Below, piece after piece: positions 25,401-39,800 of a DNA stretch of 64,000 nucleotides. The translations under genes were made by a program, and so were the position numbers. The stretch is taken from NCBI GenBank assembly GCA_022829145.1, contig CM040744.1, positions 10,485,718-10,549,717 of the forward strand, written 5' to 3'. Origin of the DNA: Albula goreensis. Its lineage: Eukaryota > Chordata > Actinopteri > Albuliformes > Albulidae. Numbering within the stretch: the first letter of the stretch is position 1; each line of letters opens with the position of its first letter. A model generated the notes under the pieces. That model ran no database searches. It had not been told where the DNA came from and saw only the letters and a program-made list of their open reading frames with translations.

Positions 25401-28400
25401 TATAAGTTAAACATTTAGTTCAAATGTAATCCAATAAGCACTTCTTTTTCTTGGTAAACCAAACAATACAGAAAGTTGTTTTTCTTTTCTTCAAGCAGTT
25501 TTAAGCAAGTCTTATCAAACATGTAGTGTTTTGCTTATACTTACAAAAATGTCAGTGCAGTGATTTGTTTTTATATGCACTTATAAATGAATGTGTCTAT
25601 TGTATTTATACGAGAATATCCCCAGGTAGAAAAGACTTGAACGGTAACAGTTATCTTTCATTGGGCGCATTTGTGGGCCAACATGTCTTTACTTGCACAT
25701 GAGGAGAAGGGAATGATTGTGTTTTTGCAGGTCTTTTTTGTTGTTTTCGTTTTTAAATAGAAGGGCCTCGGGCTGTCCTAAAGCCACAATGCTGAAAGGA
25801 AGCCTCAAACATGCATTTAAGACCCACTGTTGTGCTTGATGTTATCTAAAGCCATTGGTAGGGCAAATTGACTGTGTCAGTGTGACTTTAAATAAATAAT
25901 TTGCTTCTGCTGCTATTGTTTGTTTATTTGTTTTTCACATAAGATGGGTACAGAAATCAGTTTCCCCACCTTTTAAACAATCTATGTATACTGATTTAGA
26001 ACACAGTACTATACCACACATGCATGTGAACTCATTATGTTTTTACAGCAAAAGAAACATTTCTTGGAATTTTTAGATCAGTGGTAGAATGCAGAGACAA
26101 CTCAAGCTTATATTTTTCCTGTTTCATTTAACTGAGTATTCTGGAGAAATCAGGAAATAGGTTTAACAGCACTGAGTCATTTAGCCTTTAATTACAGTAT
26201 GTGTTATTCCACAGTAGGTTACAAAACCTCCTGCTTCACCGCTCTCAGACCCAGTCCTGGTTTCGATCAACATCAGCTTTGAGTCTGCATTAAATTAAAG
26301 TATCAGTATTATGTTCTTCATCACTGAAATCATGTCAACTTTTTGAAAGTTAACATCTGGTAATAGAATCCAAGCCTTTTTCCTGTCCTTACTGCCTTTT
26401 CCAACAAAATGTATTTGCTATTCTGAGTATGTCTGACATTGAGTATTGACATTGTATTGTATGGGCCATTGTCAATTTATATTACACGTTATACATATAA
26501 TACATACATACTGACAATGTATCAATTTTAGTTGAAATGATGTATGAGTTTGCATGTTATTCAAACCAATGAAAATGTAAACCAATCAGAACTCTTAATG
26601 TACTCCATTTATGGTGCTAATTACCTAGATTTTATGTTAAATTGTCATGTGGAGTAATGAATGATGAAAATCAATAATATAATAACTTGCTTCATTAACA
26701 GTTCCTTATTAAAAATTAAAATGTTATTTTAGAGTAATCAAAAAGAATGGTATGATTCCATGTGCACATGCCATGTCAACTAGAGAAGCAATAAATACAA
26801 ATTCCTGGAATGAAAATGAGTGAAATGACATGTTGAGTTACAGTAATTGTTAGCAGGATGGAAATGTTTTTCTTTCTTAGAAGATATCCCCAAAGGAGTG
26901 CAATTTCCAAATAATCCCCCCTTGAGTTAGATAGCACATGCCCTTTAGTGCAACACCCTCCATCTGAGGTTCTTGAAAATTTCTCAGATACTATTACCAC
27001 ATTATTGCATGAAAACAAGATTAACATTTTGTTTGTTCATGAAACATTCCTCATTTAGTCTCACAGGAATCAAAGCTGCATGAATAAGCACAATATTTTA
27101 AACATCATTTGAAACTTGTTGACATATTTTCTGTCAGCTTTAATACTGATTTATTGAGGTACTAAATGATACATCTTCAATGTAAGGAGGCTAGTAGCAA
27201 AATTTTTAAACAAGTAATAACTTGTCTTATTTTTATTATTAAGGCTCTGCAAGAGACATTCCAAAGGGCAAACAATACTAGCTTTTATCATAATGGATGG
27301 AACATATTATAACAGTATGTGTTATTGTCACATGTATTTATAGAAAGCCAGGCCTAATAAAGTGTCTTGCAATGCAGACAAGTTTGGTGGGCAAGATATT
27401 AACATAATTTTATTTAAAGCATAGAAAATACTGTATATGATAGTGTAAAGTTACCTACAGAAAATATAAACAATACTATAATTCTTGTTGCTTTATAATG
27501 CTATAACGCAATAAGAATAATGCAATGAGAACCTGTTTCAGATGTCAAATCAGATCTTACCTTCGGCCAGTTGGCACAAGGTGGACATTTTATAATAGAT
27601 ATTCAGTTTCTCAAAAATTCTCCCAAGCTGCTGACAGAATCCTGCCAGAGCTTCGCACAGAGATTGTACGTATTCATTGCTCATCTTTCAGCACATCAGT
27701 TTGGTGTAGGTGTCATGTGAATATGCTTATGTTTTTTTATATTTAAACAGCACCAACCACTCTCTCTGCAGAGCAGAAATACTTAGAGCCCATTTATTTC
27801 AATAAAAACTTGCTGGTATTCCTTTAATATTGGTTCTTGTTTATATCGGTCCAAAATTATGGAGGATCAATTGAAGAAAGGTTCACAGGACAGAAAGTAT
27901 ATTTGGGAGTTGTTCTAAGTGTTTATTTTGAATGACACCATTATACTTTCTACCTACAATGTCTGATGATGAAATGAATCTGGTACTACTGTGATCCGTT
28001 AGGTTAAAATAACATTAATAACATAAATATTGGAAAGATTGTTCACACAAAGAGGAAAAACATGTACAGCATTTTCAGATACATAATTAACATCTCTGTG
28101 GGCACAGGCCCAGTACTGAAATAGATAAACTTAGAAGCTGACCGAAAATTGACCATGAGGACGTTTCAAAATAGTGTCTCTCTTGAGTCAAATTATGGTG
28201 GACCACAATGTTCACATGAAATAACACTGGTCATTTAATCAGATAATTCATCACAATGTCCAAAACACAAAAATCAAATATTGCTAAAAACAAATATTGG
28301 GTAAAAAGTTATTGGTGGTTTTAGAATGGGTGGATAGGAAAATATCAGAAACAAAAAATAAACATAAATTTTAAGAAACTAAAGCACAGATGTCGACAGT

Positions 28401-31400
28401 GCTTTACAATACTTCAAGAGACTAGTTGCATTTGGTCAGTCTGCCAAACAATTTCCAATCATCACCTAAACAAACAAAACAGACAAGATCACACATATTT
28501 TGCATCATGTTAGGGTTCCGTACACAATCAGCACCCACAGAGCCTCAGGAAGAGTGGGAGGCCGCTGGAGAGCTGTCAGAGTCAAAGTTCACTTAAAGTC
28601 CACACCCGTTTCTCTGGCAGACAGCATGGAAATACGCATAACTGAGCAGAATAGAAAAAATAAATGCTCACTGTAAGGAATAAAGCAGTCGCTTACTGTA
28701 TGTGACATTAAGAGAACTGGATGTTTTCGGTGCTGAAAAGATGGTTCATGAAGTAAGTGGAGGCTGATTTAAGATTAGATTCCATTGAATGTAAATTCAC
28801 CCATGGTATTTCCAAGTATGGTATAACCAAGGTAGAACCAAGTACTTATGACAAGTTACCATCTCTTTACAATATTATGCAGCTGTTTAAGTCACTTTAA
28901 TTTCTTGATACTGTTTTGTCAGAAATATTCTTACTAAGCAATGTTATCTAAAAGGCATGATTCACACTGAATATTAAACTGGCCTGCAGATACTGTACCT
29001 CACAGTTTTCATGCTGTCAGTGGAACAGAACAGAAACAGTCCTTGCCTTCTGAGAGAAACTCAATGAGGTCATTGAGTCTTGGCTATTGTGCAGCGCACC
29101 TGTTCAGTTTCACATGTACCCTGTAACCTCTTTGGCAAAGTACATTCAAAAGCCATATGTCACAAGGCGATAATTCTTTGTGCTGGAAAACCAGTTAAAA
29201 TATGAGGTACAAAAGCACATTAATTATGTAATGATTTCAAAGCAAGACAGTGGTCTTATCACATATGATAGAAAATGCCCTCCATAACTTGATCTAGCTT
29301 TCTGAGTCTGCCATTGTCAATGATAAAAGCTTCATTTGCATTTTGTAAAATTTCGGCTCATTGTTTGCTTTAAGATCCGTATTTGTTTCTCATCATTTGT
29401 AAGGCGTTTGAAGCTTCAATACACAAACGACTCCCTGACTCTCATCCCCAAGTCACCCGTCCAGATGGTTGCAACGAACCTTCCAACCCACCCAGTTTGA
29501 AGGTAAATACAGAGAAAATCACTTGTTTGTGATGGGCAATTTGTCAACACGTTCAGAAAAAAATACTCATCACACTAACAATTTAATTTGCGCACCATGT
29601 AGCTTGATCGATGCAGCATCCAAGTCCATTGCCTTAAGGCAAGAACCTCCAGAAACTGACTTCTTAAGAATTTGTTGCATGTGTTACCAAAATCATTTTG
29701 GGTGAGGGTGGAAAAATATAGAAAGCACACATAAGAGGCAAGGACAAGAGCTGTCAGCATCATTTTGACTCAGTGCATTCTCAATGCCATCCAACAGACG
29801 AATAATTAAAGAATTGGAAAACAAACACATGAAGTTTTTATGAATATATCAGCAGAGCTGGTTTGGATGTTGCCATCTTTTGATGCTCTAACATCAGTGC
29901 TGCCAGTCGCTTCTCTTTAATCATGAGAAATTTGTGGTGTCCCAGTGTTTGGATCAGTACACAGGAAGGACAATATGCAGCAGTGTCACAGGCCTGGAGT
30001 CACAACAGCCGATCCAGACAGCTGGACACAGTCTGTCACTACAGGTCACTACAAGATCCAGACTGCTCAGTGTGACAGTCATCTCATTAGAGGTGACTGC
30101 GTCACAGACGCTGAACGCTGGCATATAGGCATGGACCTCTGGCAGGCACGTTCAGCTTCCAGGGCTCTACTTTATTCGTCAAAACTGTTGCCGCACTGCT
30201 TAAAATAGAGAATAGTGCTCTGAGTCATTTATACTATTTTTAATTTCAAACATTTTCATCAATTTTAATGAGGCTGTTTTTGGTTGCAAAGCTTACATTG
30301 AATACTGCTATATAAACATTACCCAGACACAGGTACTGTACAAATCTGAGGTAAATTATGGACCACTGTTCAATATAATAGTATTTTTATCATTGTGCCA
30401 GGATTTGTGACTGTGAAAACAGCCCTCTTTTTGTTAATGAACCAGTGCCAGCGGCACATTATAATTCAGAGTTTGACTGTCATGTAAAGTTCAGTGCTCA
30501 GTTTTTAACAAGCCATTTCATCTATATAAAACTTTGTGACATTTTAGATATGGGGTTTTACATTTGTGCAAGCTGTTATTTGGTCCTCAATTTTTATTTG
30601 TATATTGGAGAAGGGGTTGAAACCCCCAGAAAGCTTTAATTAATTTCTTGTCAGTTAAACAAACATTTAGAGTGAAATGATACAAGAAACCATTTCCTAC
30701 AGTGTGTGTGTCATCAATTTAAATAGATTTTTATGTGATAAATCATATTTGATGAATTGATCTTTCAAAAAGCTTCCTAAGGAGTCAAACCTCCCTTCCT
30801 TTTTCAATCCTCATATTACAGATAGGCAGTTATTATTGTTCCCGGCATGTCTTACATGAATTATTCTCAAAGACCTGAAAGACCCATCAGTTTAGGCCAG
30901 ATAGATTGCTACAGACAGATTGGAGGAAATTATTAAAACTAAAATTAAATATTTTTCTGAAAGAAGCTGTTCGCTGGCTATTCAGCCTTTATGGGATTCT
31001 GTAAAACCAATTTTATTATATATTTTAAATGATTTAGAAATATTTCAAAATACAGAAATCATGTATTTTTGGTGTAGCAGTAAATATGGTGCTAATATTT
31101 TGGTTTGGTGGAATTAAGCATTTGGAACAATGCAGTGGACTCCCCCTGATATTCTAATAAACATATTCAAGTCATAACACAAATATTATAAAACATTAGT
31201 CATTATCCATGAGGGCAATTTGCAGTGTAAAAATAAACCCCAATAACAGTGAAAAAAGAAAACATCAGACTGCAGTCAGCAGATTGATTGGAGGGGAGCA
31301 GAAAAACACTGACAGACAGAAAGCTTGAAGATGTAAGGTGAAGAAAATGCTGCATTTCAGTTCAAAATGAAAACCTTGTGATTGATGAAACAGGCTTTGA

Positions 31401-31613
31401 AGGGGATTCTGGAGACTGTCTGCAGCTATCCTGTACCACCCAGCACCACAAAACAAGATAACGAAACGGCTTTAGGGAATGATAACACTTCAGACCCTGT
31501 CAAAGGTGTTATGTGAAGGAATTGAGATTGCACAGCGAAACTTCGAATGTTGATCTGTGGAAGGGTATGAGAAAAGAGGGAGGACTTTCCACCTGTCTCC
31601 AACCGCGCCAACG
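19442..31613. other. Intergenic stretch, no gene recognised
   Basis: Left part of the ptger4-map1b interval. It is AT-rich with small open frames only. Locally less AT-rich blocks (20560-20730, 21120-21450, 29930-30200) have no recognisable domain or splice-bounded exon. They are the places I would check first for conserved non-coding elements. Confidence 0.5.
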
Positions 31614-31643
31614 CCCCCACCCCCACCCCCACCCCTCACCCCC
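31614..31643 (-). repeat. C-rich tract; G-quadruplex potential on the minus strand
   Basis: Runs of 5, 5, 5, 4 and 5 C separated by one to three bases (CCCCCACCCCCACCCCC...). On the minus strand this satisfies the G3+N1-7 quadruplex rule with loops of one to three bases. The tract sits in a locally GC-rich patch, about 31580-31680. Confidence 0.85.
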
Positions 31644-32116
31644 GTCCCTGTCCCCGCCCCCCCGAACACTGGCAAGGCCACATAGAGAGAGACGTCATAT
31701 CTGCAGTGGGAATGCTGTGTAATGTCTTTCCCACTCGGGCTATGTGGCAGTTGGGCTCCAAATTCCACATGTCCAGTGATGTCATTGAGCGTGACCTAAA
31801 CAAGCTGGGCCGTTCTTCACTGACGCTTCGTTATCTCGCCTCCCCCAGGCCCTTCCTCAGAATGATTTCAGAGATAGGGTTACCGCTATAGCAGCCATGC
31901 AATACAGGCAGAGCTCTCACACAGCATGCAGAACTATGTGTAGAGTACACGGGAGAGAATGACTTCATTCTCATTTCATGACATTGTACTAACAATAAAT
32001 TTTACAGATAGTCTTAGGTATCATTAGCGCATCACAGTTTTGTAAATCATACACAACCAGTTGCAGTTTTACCACCAATATTTTACATCATATGAAAAAA
32101 GGACATATAAGAAATT

Positions 32117-32195
32117 ATGTATGTATGTATGTATGTATGTATGTATGTATGTATGTATGTATGTATGTATGTATGTATGTATGTATGTATGTATG
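32117..32195. repeat. (ATGT)n tetranucleotide microsatellite
   Basis: About 79 bp, roughly 20 perfect copies of ATGT. It gives an artefactual Tyr-Ile-His-Thr repeat in a minus-strand frame. Confidence 0.98.
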
Positions 32196-35100
32196 AATTT
32201 GAATACATACCATAGTTGAGACTGGTAAATAATACAGATACTACATGAATTTCACCATTTGTTTCTGAAAGCATGAGCAAACATAAAGTTAAGTTCTCTA
32301 CAACACGACATGTACAACTTGTTCCATTTTCTGTGAATTTACATTTGCACAGCATTACTCCTTAATATTTATATGTATTGATGTTTAGCTTTTTCTGGAC
32401 TAAGATATGTTTTCCACTGTACATTTAGTTTTTTGCTGTCCACCAGCTGACTTCTTGATGTTGACGTGAAACTGTCTCAGGTAGCAGAGGCAGGCCGCAT
32501 TTTTCTGATTGACTGGGGGGTGGGGGGGGTAATATTACACACCAAGAAGGGCTGGTGCCCTTGAAGATCAGCCCAGGGAATTCAAATTTACATGCAATAC
32601 TGGCACAGTCATGACATTGAGTCCAAACATGGGCCCACACCGTTAGACAATTCCCCAGCTGAATATGCCTCTTCAGAACTCCAACATTACTCTTGGTTTG
32701 TTTTACTGTAAATTATTTTTTCTTTATCAAAACAAAAGGCGATCAAATTCCTTATTTTGGAATATTTTGTCACAATACTCACAATTGCCTAGCAACCCCC
32801 TCAAAAGCAAACCAATACAGGCTTAGTATGTATGTACAAAACTGAGATTTACTTCAATGCATTCCTTTTTCATGTTTTTTTTTCTTATTTATGTAATACA
32901 TTTTTTCATGATCTATATCTATGGAACTCCAAAAGGGCCTCAGAGTCCTCGGTGTGTACCAGAAGTGAACCGTGACTCTTAGACCTTGGCTCTCTGACCC
33001 CCCCCCTTCCCTCGTTGGGAAAAAAGGTAACTATCAGTCTAGCTTACTGTGTCCTCTCCTATAGTGTTGCAAAAGTTACCTATGCCAATTTCAGCTCTGA
33101 AACAAAAATTAAAACGCTAACCCAGCCTTAGCAATGCAAAGAACAAGCAGCGAGGAAACAGCACAGAGATAGTGAGAGTTATCACCAAAACAAAAAACAG
33201 CTCATTTCTTAAGCAAAATGCAAATCCTCCTTACAAATAATTGCATCATCACACAAGCTGTGCGCACACTTCAGTGGAAAATGGTGACAACGGACCGGGG
33301 TGAAAAATGCATGACAGCCACTCTGCACAAAACCAGCACATTCCATGTAAGCCAAATACAGTTGTATTGTGGTAAAAAGTCGTTCTCTCAACAGACTATT
33401 GCAGACAGGAAGGCAAATATCTCCATATCCTTCAGTACAGTATCTGTTCTCTTATCACCTTATCAGAAAAGAGGACATTGCACAGATGAAACAAAACTAA
33501 AGCTTTCTTGTAAGTTGTTGCATAGAGTGCGGCCTTCAGTTCTCATTAGCAAACTAGCTTAGATATGGAAATTGTAAATACATATTCAGTGGCAGCTTGC
33601 ATGATATTTTCTCAGTAAGGCTAGACTGGTCAATAAAAAATAATACCAATAACAATACCATGGATTACCAAAATTCTATCTGTGTCAGCATACATTTTCA
33701 CCAAAAATGTGCTTTATTTGGAGCACAAGCTATTTTATAGGAGATTACAATACATCCTATCTAATATTTTCATAAGTTTAAACATTGAACACACACACAC
33801 AAACACACGCACACACAGCAGGCAAGAAAAAGCAGCAATATGACTCTGAAAGAACAAGATATCTCAAAAAATTTATGTTATTGCTAATTATAACTTTTTT
33901 ATGTGTGGAACATTTATCATCGCTTTTTGAAGTTAAGCTTGGAACATTCTAGATCTTCTACCTCAGGGGAAAACTGATGAAAAAACAACTTGACTTGTTT
34001 GGGCTATTGAATAATCATATTACCAAGCTAATGTTATTTTTACAAATGCAGCCAGAATCCAGGTCATTCAGGTTAATGACAATATTTATGCATTGGGAAT
34101 TTAATTCCCATTTCCGTATTATGAAGGATCCATATGAACACAGTCAAAAAGAAGTTGAAAGAAATATCTTATCTTGAAGAGCAAACCAGATAAAGAAGTT
34201 TAGGGTGGCTATTAATTAAAACTCAAGTTACTTATTTAACAAAATGTTCTCTGTGTTTCAGCATGATAGAAGGAAATCTGTAAGTAAAACTTTAGTGTGT
34301 ATGTCTGTGTGCGTGTGCAGCAGGAATGCTTGTATAAGTGTATTAGTAGCCTTAACAAGGATTGAACAGAAACATTTCTAACCACATGGCACAAGAAAAG
34401 CTAAAGACCCAAATTCTTAGACATCTTATCATTTTCATTTCCTGATTTATAGAACACATCTTTATTGGTAGGTGGGTCACAGGCACTCCTGCACTCCTAT
34501 GTTCCTCTCTGTGTGTACTTGAGAGTTCATGGTATGTTTTTCATGGCTGCCCATGAATGTTTGTATCTAAATGTGTCTCCAGCAGTCAACATTTTGTATT
34601 ATTTACCTTTCAGAGGGTTTAGGTAATGTGGAGTTTGACTAAAGAAGGCCATACTGTATAAAAAAGTTGCCCACAATGAATCTGATATTGACAAAATTTA
34701 CAGTCATGTCTTGAACTTACTATCTAGTTCAATCTATGATCTTTATAGATTAAATGAAAATAATATTTTCGCTTTGTGATTTGGTGTTGCCCATCAGAAT
34801 TGGAGAGCCCCCATATCTGTACACAGTGATCCCCTTTCATGTCCAATCAGAGATCAGAGATACATCTCTATCTATTTTTTATTTGTATGCTGTAATGTGG
34901 GTTTGTATGCTGAATGGTCTCACTGCGTATCTGTCATTCATTCATCTGTTTACAAAATAGTAGTTTGGCCCTTCTGCCTGCAGTCATTCAACCCCAGAGT
35001 TCTCCTATCTGTAATTAATAGGGAATAGGGAGGGGAAGATAAAGGGAAATGAAATTTCTGTCTGCCTGTTTCTGCAATCTACCAGACCAAAAGAGACCTG

Positions 35101-36654
35101 TTTTGAAGGAGTGAAAGACCAGTGTTTTCCAGAAGAATCTTGCACAATAACTTATGATTACTTATGGGTACCACGAACCCAGACTCACTCCGTGAGTCTC
35201 AACCATCATTTAAATGAGCCCAGTCTGTGTTCTGAGTTTATTTGGGGGTTGATGAAAGGGGTTTGGGAGCACAAGTGGGTGTGTAAACTACACAATACAG
35301 TAATCCAGTCTGTAAATACTGAACTTCTGGAAAAGAAAGGTTGATTCAACAAAAAAAGGAAAATAAGTAAAAACATTCTTGGGTCTTCCCTGAAGCATTC
35401 TCTGTGTTGTGAATATGAGCAATCTTACAGGAGCAGAGACATTCCAAATATTTCCCAAAGACGTTTAAATTATATTAGTGCATGTCTGGTTTTGTAAAAA
35501 TAAACAACATCTTAATTTTTTCCCATGACAAAGCATACTTTCATGGGACTGAAAAAGAAAATATTGGATTTAAGATTCATAATACCTTGGATACAACGAC
35601 TCAAGTGAGATTTATTTGGTAATTTGTTATGCAGTATGAAATGGTAAGTTAAGTACAGTATGACATGACTTAAGGCATTAACAGGAAATTATCTGTTTAT
35701 GTGTTCACAGGAAAGTCTCACATGGATTTTTTCAGTGCAAGACTAAAGCTCCCATAGACACACACCAATCTAAGTTTTAAAAACTAAATGCCCATTACCC
35801 ACAATAAACAATTATGTACACTGCTGTGATTCGTTATTTTAATGTTAATCTTCAACATAACATGTTTCTTTGTGTCTTTCATCCATTTCATTCCTTTGTA
35901 TCTTAGTTTAATCAAACTTGGGTTACAGATAAAAAATGATGCTGCATATTAAATTCATGATGGGACGTACAAAGAAACATTTATTTCGCTTTTTTTTGGT
36001 AAGAAATTGTTTCATACTCAAACAAATCCACACTTACTGTCTTGAGGATTCCATATATAAAATATAAAATATACAAAAATATATAAATATAAAACATGGC
36101 TATTTACAATGCAAAAGGGAAGATAAGAGTTGTATGCTTAGAATGAAATGTGAAAAAGGTGGTACTGAGACACTTGACTTTACCTTGACATTGTTTTGTG
36201 TTTTCTTTGTGTGTTCTTCAGTCCACCTCTTCTCTTGCACTTCCTGCTTCTGACTGATTGGTAGCTGTAGCCCCCTGCCCTTGATTGTTTCCCAGAGACC
36301 ACTGTAATTTAAAGCTGAATGTACATTGTGATCAGGGTCACTTGAAGGACAGGCCTCTAGTCAGGCAATACTGTATCTCATACCAGTAAAAACCTCTTAA
36401 ATATTTGAGTTTCCTGATTGAAATGATCAATTATTTAAAGAGGTGACAAGGTCCACTGATGCTGCTGGCAAGGATTTCAGTGTAGCAGTGATATAGGACA
36501 CACTGGAGAGTGCAAATCATTTATGGTTAGATTGTATGTTTGATGTAAATGACTGATGATAAGTACATTGCAATTAGTTGTCCCTTAGTTGGTTTTTGGT
36601 CTTTTACATGTTGCACACAGAATTTTCAAGCAAAGACTGTGTTATTGTGGCTGA
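32196..36654. other. Intergenic stretch, no gene recognised
   Basis: AT-rich, with a short interrupted CA run near 33791-33818. Open frames such as 33218-33562 plus show no domain. Nothing else is recognised up to the foldback element. Confidence 0.55.
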
Positions 36655-36662
36655 TCCAGTAC

Positions 36663-36866
36663 CAGAGGTGGACAACTCCGGCTTCAGAAAGTAAAAGTCC
36701 TACCGTGTATTTGTTCTGCCCATTCACTAAACCAGCTGATTCTAATAAGCACAGCTCTTCAGCTCCGTAGATGAGCTGATTAGTGAACTCACCTGGTTTT
36801 AGTGAATGGGCAGAACGAATACATGGTTGAACTTTTACTTTCTGAAGCTGGAGTTGTCCACCTCTG
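36663..36866. mobile_element. hAT-type foldback MITE (204 bp)
   Basis: The element is nearly palindromic along most of its length. It starts CAGAGGTGGACAACTCCGG and ends with the matching inverted copy (..GGAGTTGTCCACCTCTG). The inner arms also pair: AAGTAAAAGTcc with the later aacTTTTACTTT, and TTcGTTCTGCCCATTCACTAAA with its reverse complement. It is flanked by an 8-bp direct duplication, tccagtac (36655-36662) and tccactac (36867-36874), with one mismatch. CAGAGGTGG ends plus an 8-bp duplication indicate the hAT superfamily. It has no coding capacity and would depend on an autonomous hAT element. Confidence 0.88.
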
Positions 36867-36874
36867 TCCACTAC

Positions 36875-39800
36875 CCACTATCCACTGATCACTAACCAAA
36901 CTGAATTGCCATTGAAAAATATCTAGCCAGCGGTGAAATATTAACAGTTACAATATATGCAATACAGATGAACAGGCCATAATAAACCAAGAGAAGTTGT
37001 GGTCATTAGTTGTCAAAAAAATGAGTTTACCGAAAGTATGAAAAGATAAGCAAGGAACATGGGCAGCTGTGCTTGTTCTATGGCAGTAGAACCTCAGCTT
37101 CGTACAGGTGTAGTCAGCTTGTGTGCAGAGAGAAGATAGTGGATAGCTTCACTATTTGGTGTCATTTACAACTCAATAAAATCCATTATGGGTCTGACAT
37201 TGTGGCCATACTGAATTTATATTAATGCTGAATATGACTGAACCTGTGTCCCAAGCTGTCTCACCTATGATATTGAAACGCTTCAGCAAAAAGCTGCATG
37301 ACTGAGTCTTAGTCCTGCCACAGAGATTGTCATATTGGCATTCAAACAGTGACCGATCTTTCCAACGTGTTCACAAATGCAAACACATCTACCCTCATGC
37401 ATGCACGTGCACACAGTTTTATGGATATTGTTACAGAGACATCCCTGCCTGGTCATTCCTCTAAATGTCATTAGTGCAGCACTGTTCCGTTTTAGCCGCC
37501 GGTCTGGTGTGTCTCGCTCCTCTTTGGTGTTCTGTCGCCTGACCTCCATCATCCGGTTTAATTTGCTGTGGCGCAACTCCAGCCCTCCTTCACATCCGTC
37601 TGATGAGCAAGCTTGCCAAACACGCATCTTTAAGCATCTTTCTCATCTGCAGTGATCTTTTTTTGGCAACGGAAAACTAAGCTAAAATGGATTTTCCGCA
37701 TGCTTATCTGTCGTTGGTCAATATGTCATAACATAAAGAGAGAGATAGCGGAAGACAAGACATTTTCCCATCACACATTCACAGCTACAACCTTTTGCAA
37801 GGGTGCTCCGGCCAGTCACCTCTCAACTGTGGTACAGTAAGCTTGGAACACAGAGACGGATCTAAGACTGGCTGTGACTCACAATAAATATTCAGCCGTG
37901 CAGAAGAGGCCACAGCGGTATTGCCTCATCCTTGTATCCTTCATTTGTCATTTGTACTAAATGAGTCTAAATAATGGGTGTGGCTAACCAAACCCTCTCC
38001 CTGAGTTTGTATCACTTGCTTGTAGTAAGGCCATGTCCAGTAAATGGAGTTTCATTAAAACACACATGCCATTGAGGGGAAACTTGAGCAGTGAGGAATT
38101 AGATGGCTGGATGCTTCCTGACATTTAGCTCCTATGCTGCCCGACTAAGCAAACATTGTACACCTGGCAGGCACTTAGTGCCAAAAAAAACCAGGTGACG
38201 GAACATGAATTTAAAAATCCAAACAGTTTGGGGAAGACCTAAAAGGCTAAGACATATTAAAGGGTGTGATTTAACTTGGTAACCGGACTGGGTAATGTGG
38301 AAAGTTCATTAAACATTTTTTACCCATGCCCAATGCACTTACAGAATGTTGCATGATTTATATCCTCTGTTTAAGGATTATTGATATTGGTATCCATCTG
38401 TGGACTAGAGAATGATGCACACGCCTTTAAATGACTCCTACCCCTCATCCTTATCCAATACAGTGGAAACATGTGCTATACAGTATTACTCATGCATGAA
38501 CACAACAACCCATCTTTCTTTCTTTACAACTGGAAACTGTACACAATTCATAGCTGTGACTTAACTGTAATAAAATCAGTATAGACTATTTAAGACCAAT
38601 GAGGCATTTTGGATGACACTTCTTCTTAACTTGTAAACATTTTCATTTAACTGTAATGTGGCCTTACCACAAAATAATTGTTTTATTGGTATACACATAT
38701 ACTGCTTATTAATCAAATGGTGTAACGAGTTTTGAGTTTCTTTTACAAGAATGGGGAAAAAAACCGAGTTGTGGGAATTCTTCCAAAAAGAGTATTGTAT
38801 GATGTTGGTTTTATAAATTGCAGCTGCCAAACAAGCTGTATTTGAATCTTTTTTCATTTACCAACAACTGTGTTTCCTTCATTTTCAGTATGCTGGGGTA
38901 CCCCACTGGCGGCTCCCACTGAGCTACCAAATAATTGACATTCCCCTGCATTCCACTGAAATAAACAGTGAGACAAATGTGTTCTCACACATGACTGAAA
39001 ATCATTTCTGTCAGTTTCCTTCATTATTTCTATCTTAAAATGATCATCTACAATGCACTATATTGTGAAACATTAAACAAGGTTAACTATGCTACCTTAA
39101 CAGTTCAAAATCTACATTAAACAGTCAAGATTTAATGGAATCTGTTGTTTTAACAGTATATATGTTCTTATATTTTCTTATACTGTTCAAACATAGATGT
39201 GGAGTTAGAAAGTTAATCATTATACTTAAAAAAGTGAGTATTAACCCACACAGCAAATTCGGTGCTCAGTGTAGTGCAATGAAAGATATGCTGGGAAAGT
39301 GTTTCTTTAAACTTGTAACCTGTAACAGTGCATGCACATGAGGCTGGAGATTTCCTAGAGATTCACACACATTAAGTTTAGCTTTGATTATAAATCACAA
39401 TGATGGTGTGGATTTCACAGAGCGCAATTTATCATCAAATAACATGCATACCAGTGCTTTATTAGTGAGTACTGTAATGTAATCACTGTTTTCAGAAGGA
39501 CCGCTGTGCGGAAAATAGTTCATCCTTTCCATGGAAATCTCACTTGACATTTTGCTATTGAATAAATGTGTGTGAGGGAGGCTTCCTCTAGCCTAATCCC
39601 ATTGAGACACTCTTCCAGTATATGAGCGGGGATGCACTGCAGAGTCTGGGCTGGCTGCCCACAGGCTGGCCCTTGTCTCTTTACACATGGGTGGTTTCTC
39701 TGGCTGATCAAGTCTTAAAGATAGAAATAAGGATTAAAATGAGTTTGAATGAGAACAGAAATGAATGAGGTGGGCTATACACTTTGATAGGTATTTTTGG

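Noticed and set aside
31490-31768. Gly-rich minus frame and Pro-rich plus frame
   Set aside because: Both come from the C-rich tract; they overlap on opposite strands and have no domain.
32083-32355. Minus-strand frame with a Tyr-Ile-His-Thr repeat
   Set aside because: Produced by the (ATGT)n microsatellite.
36549-36871. Open frames on both strands near 36.7 kb
   Set aside because: They lie largely in the foldback MITE, so one frame mirrors the other.
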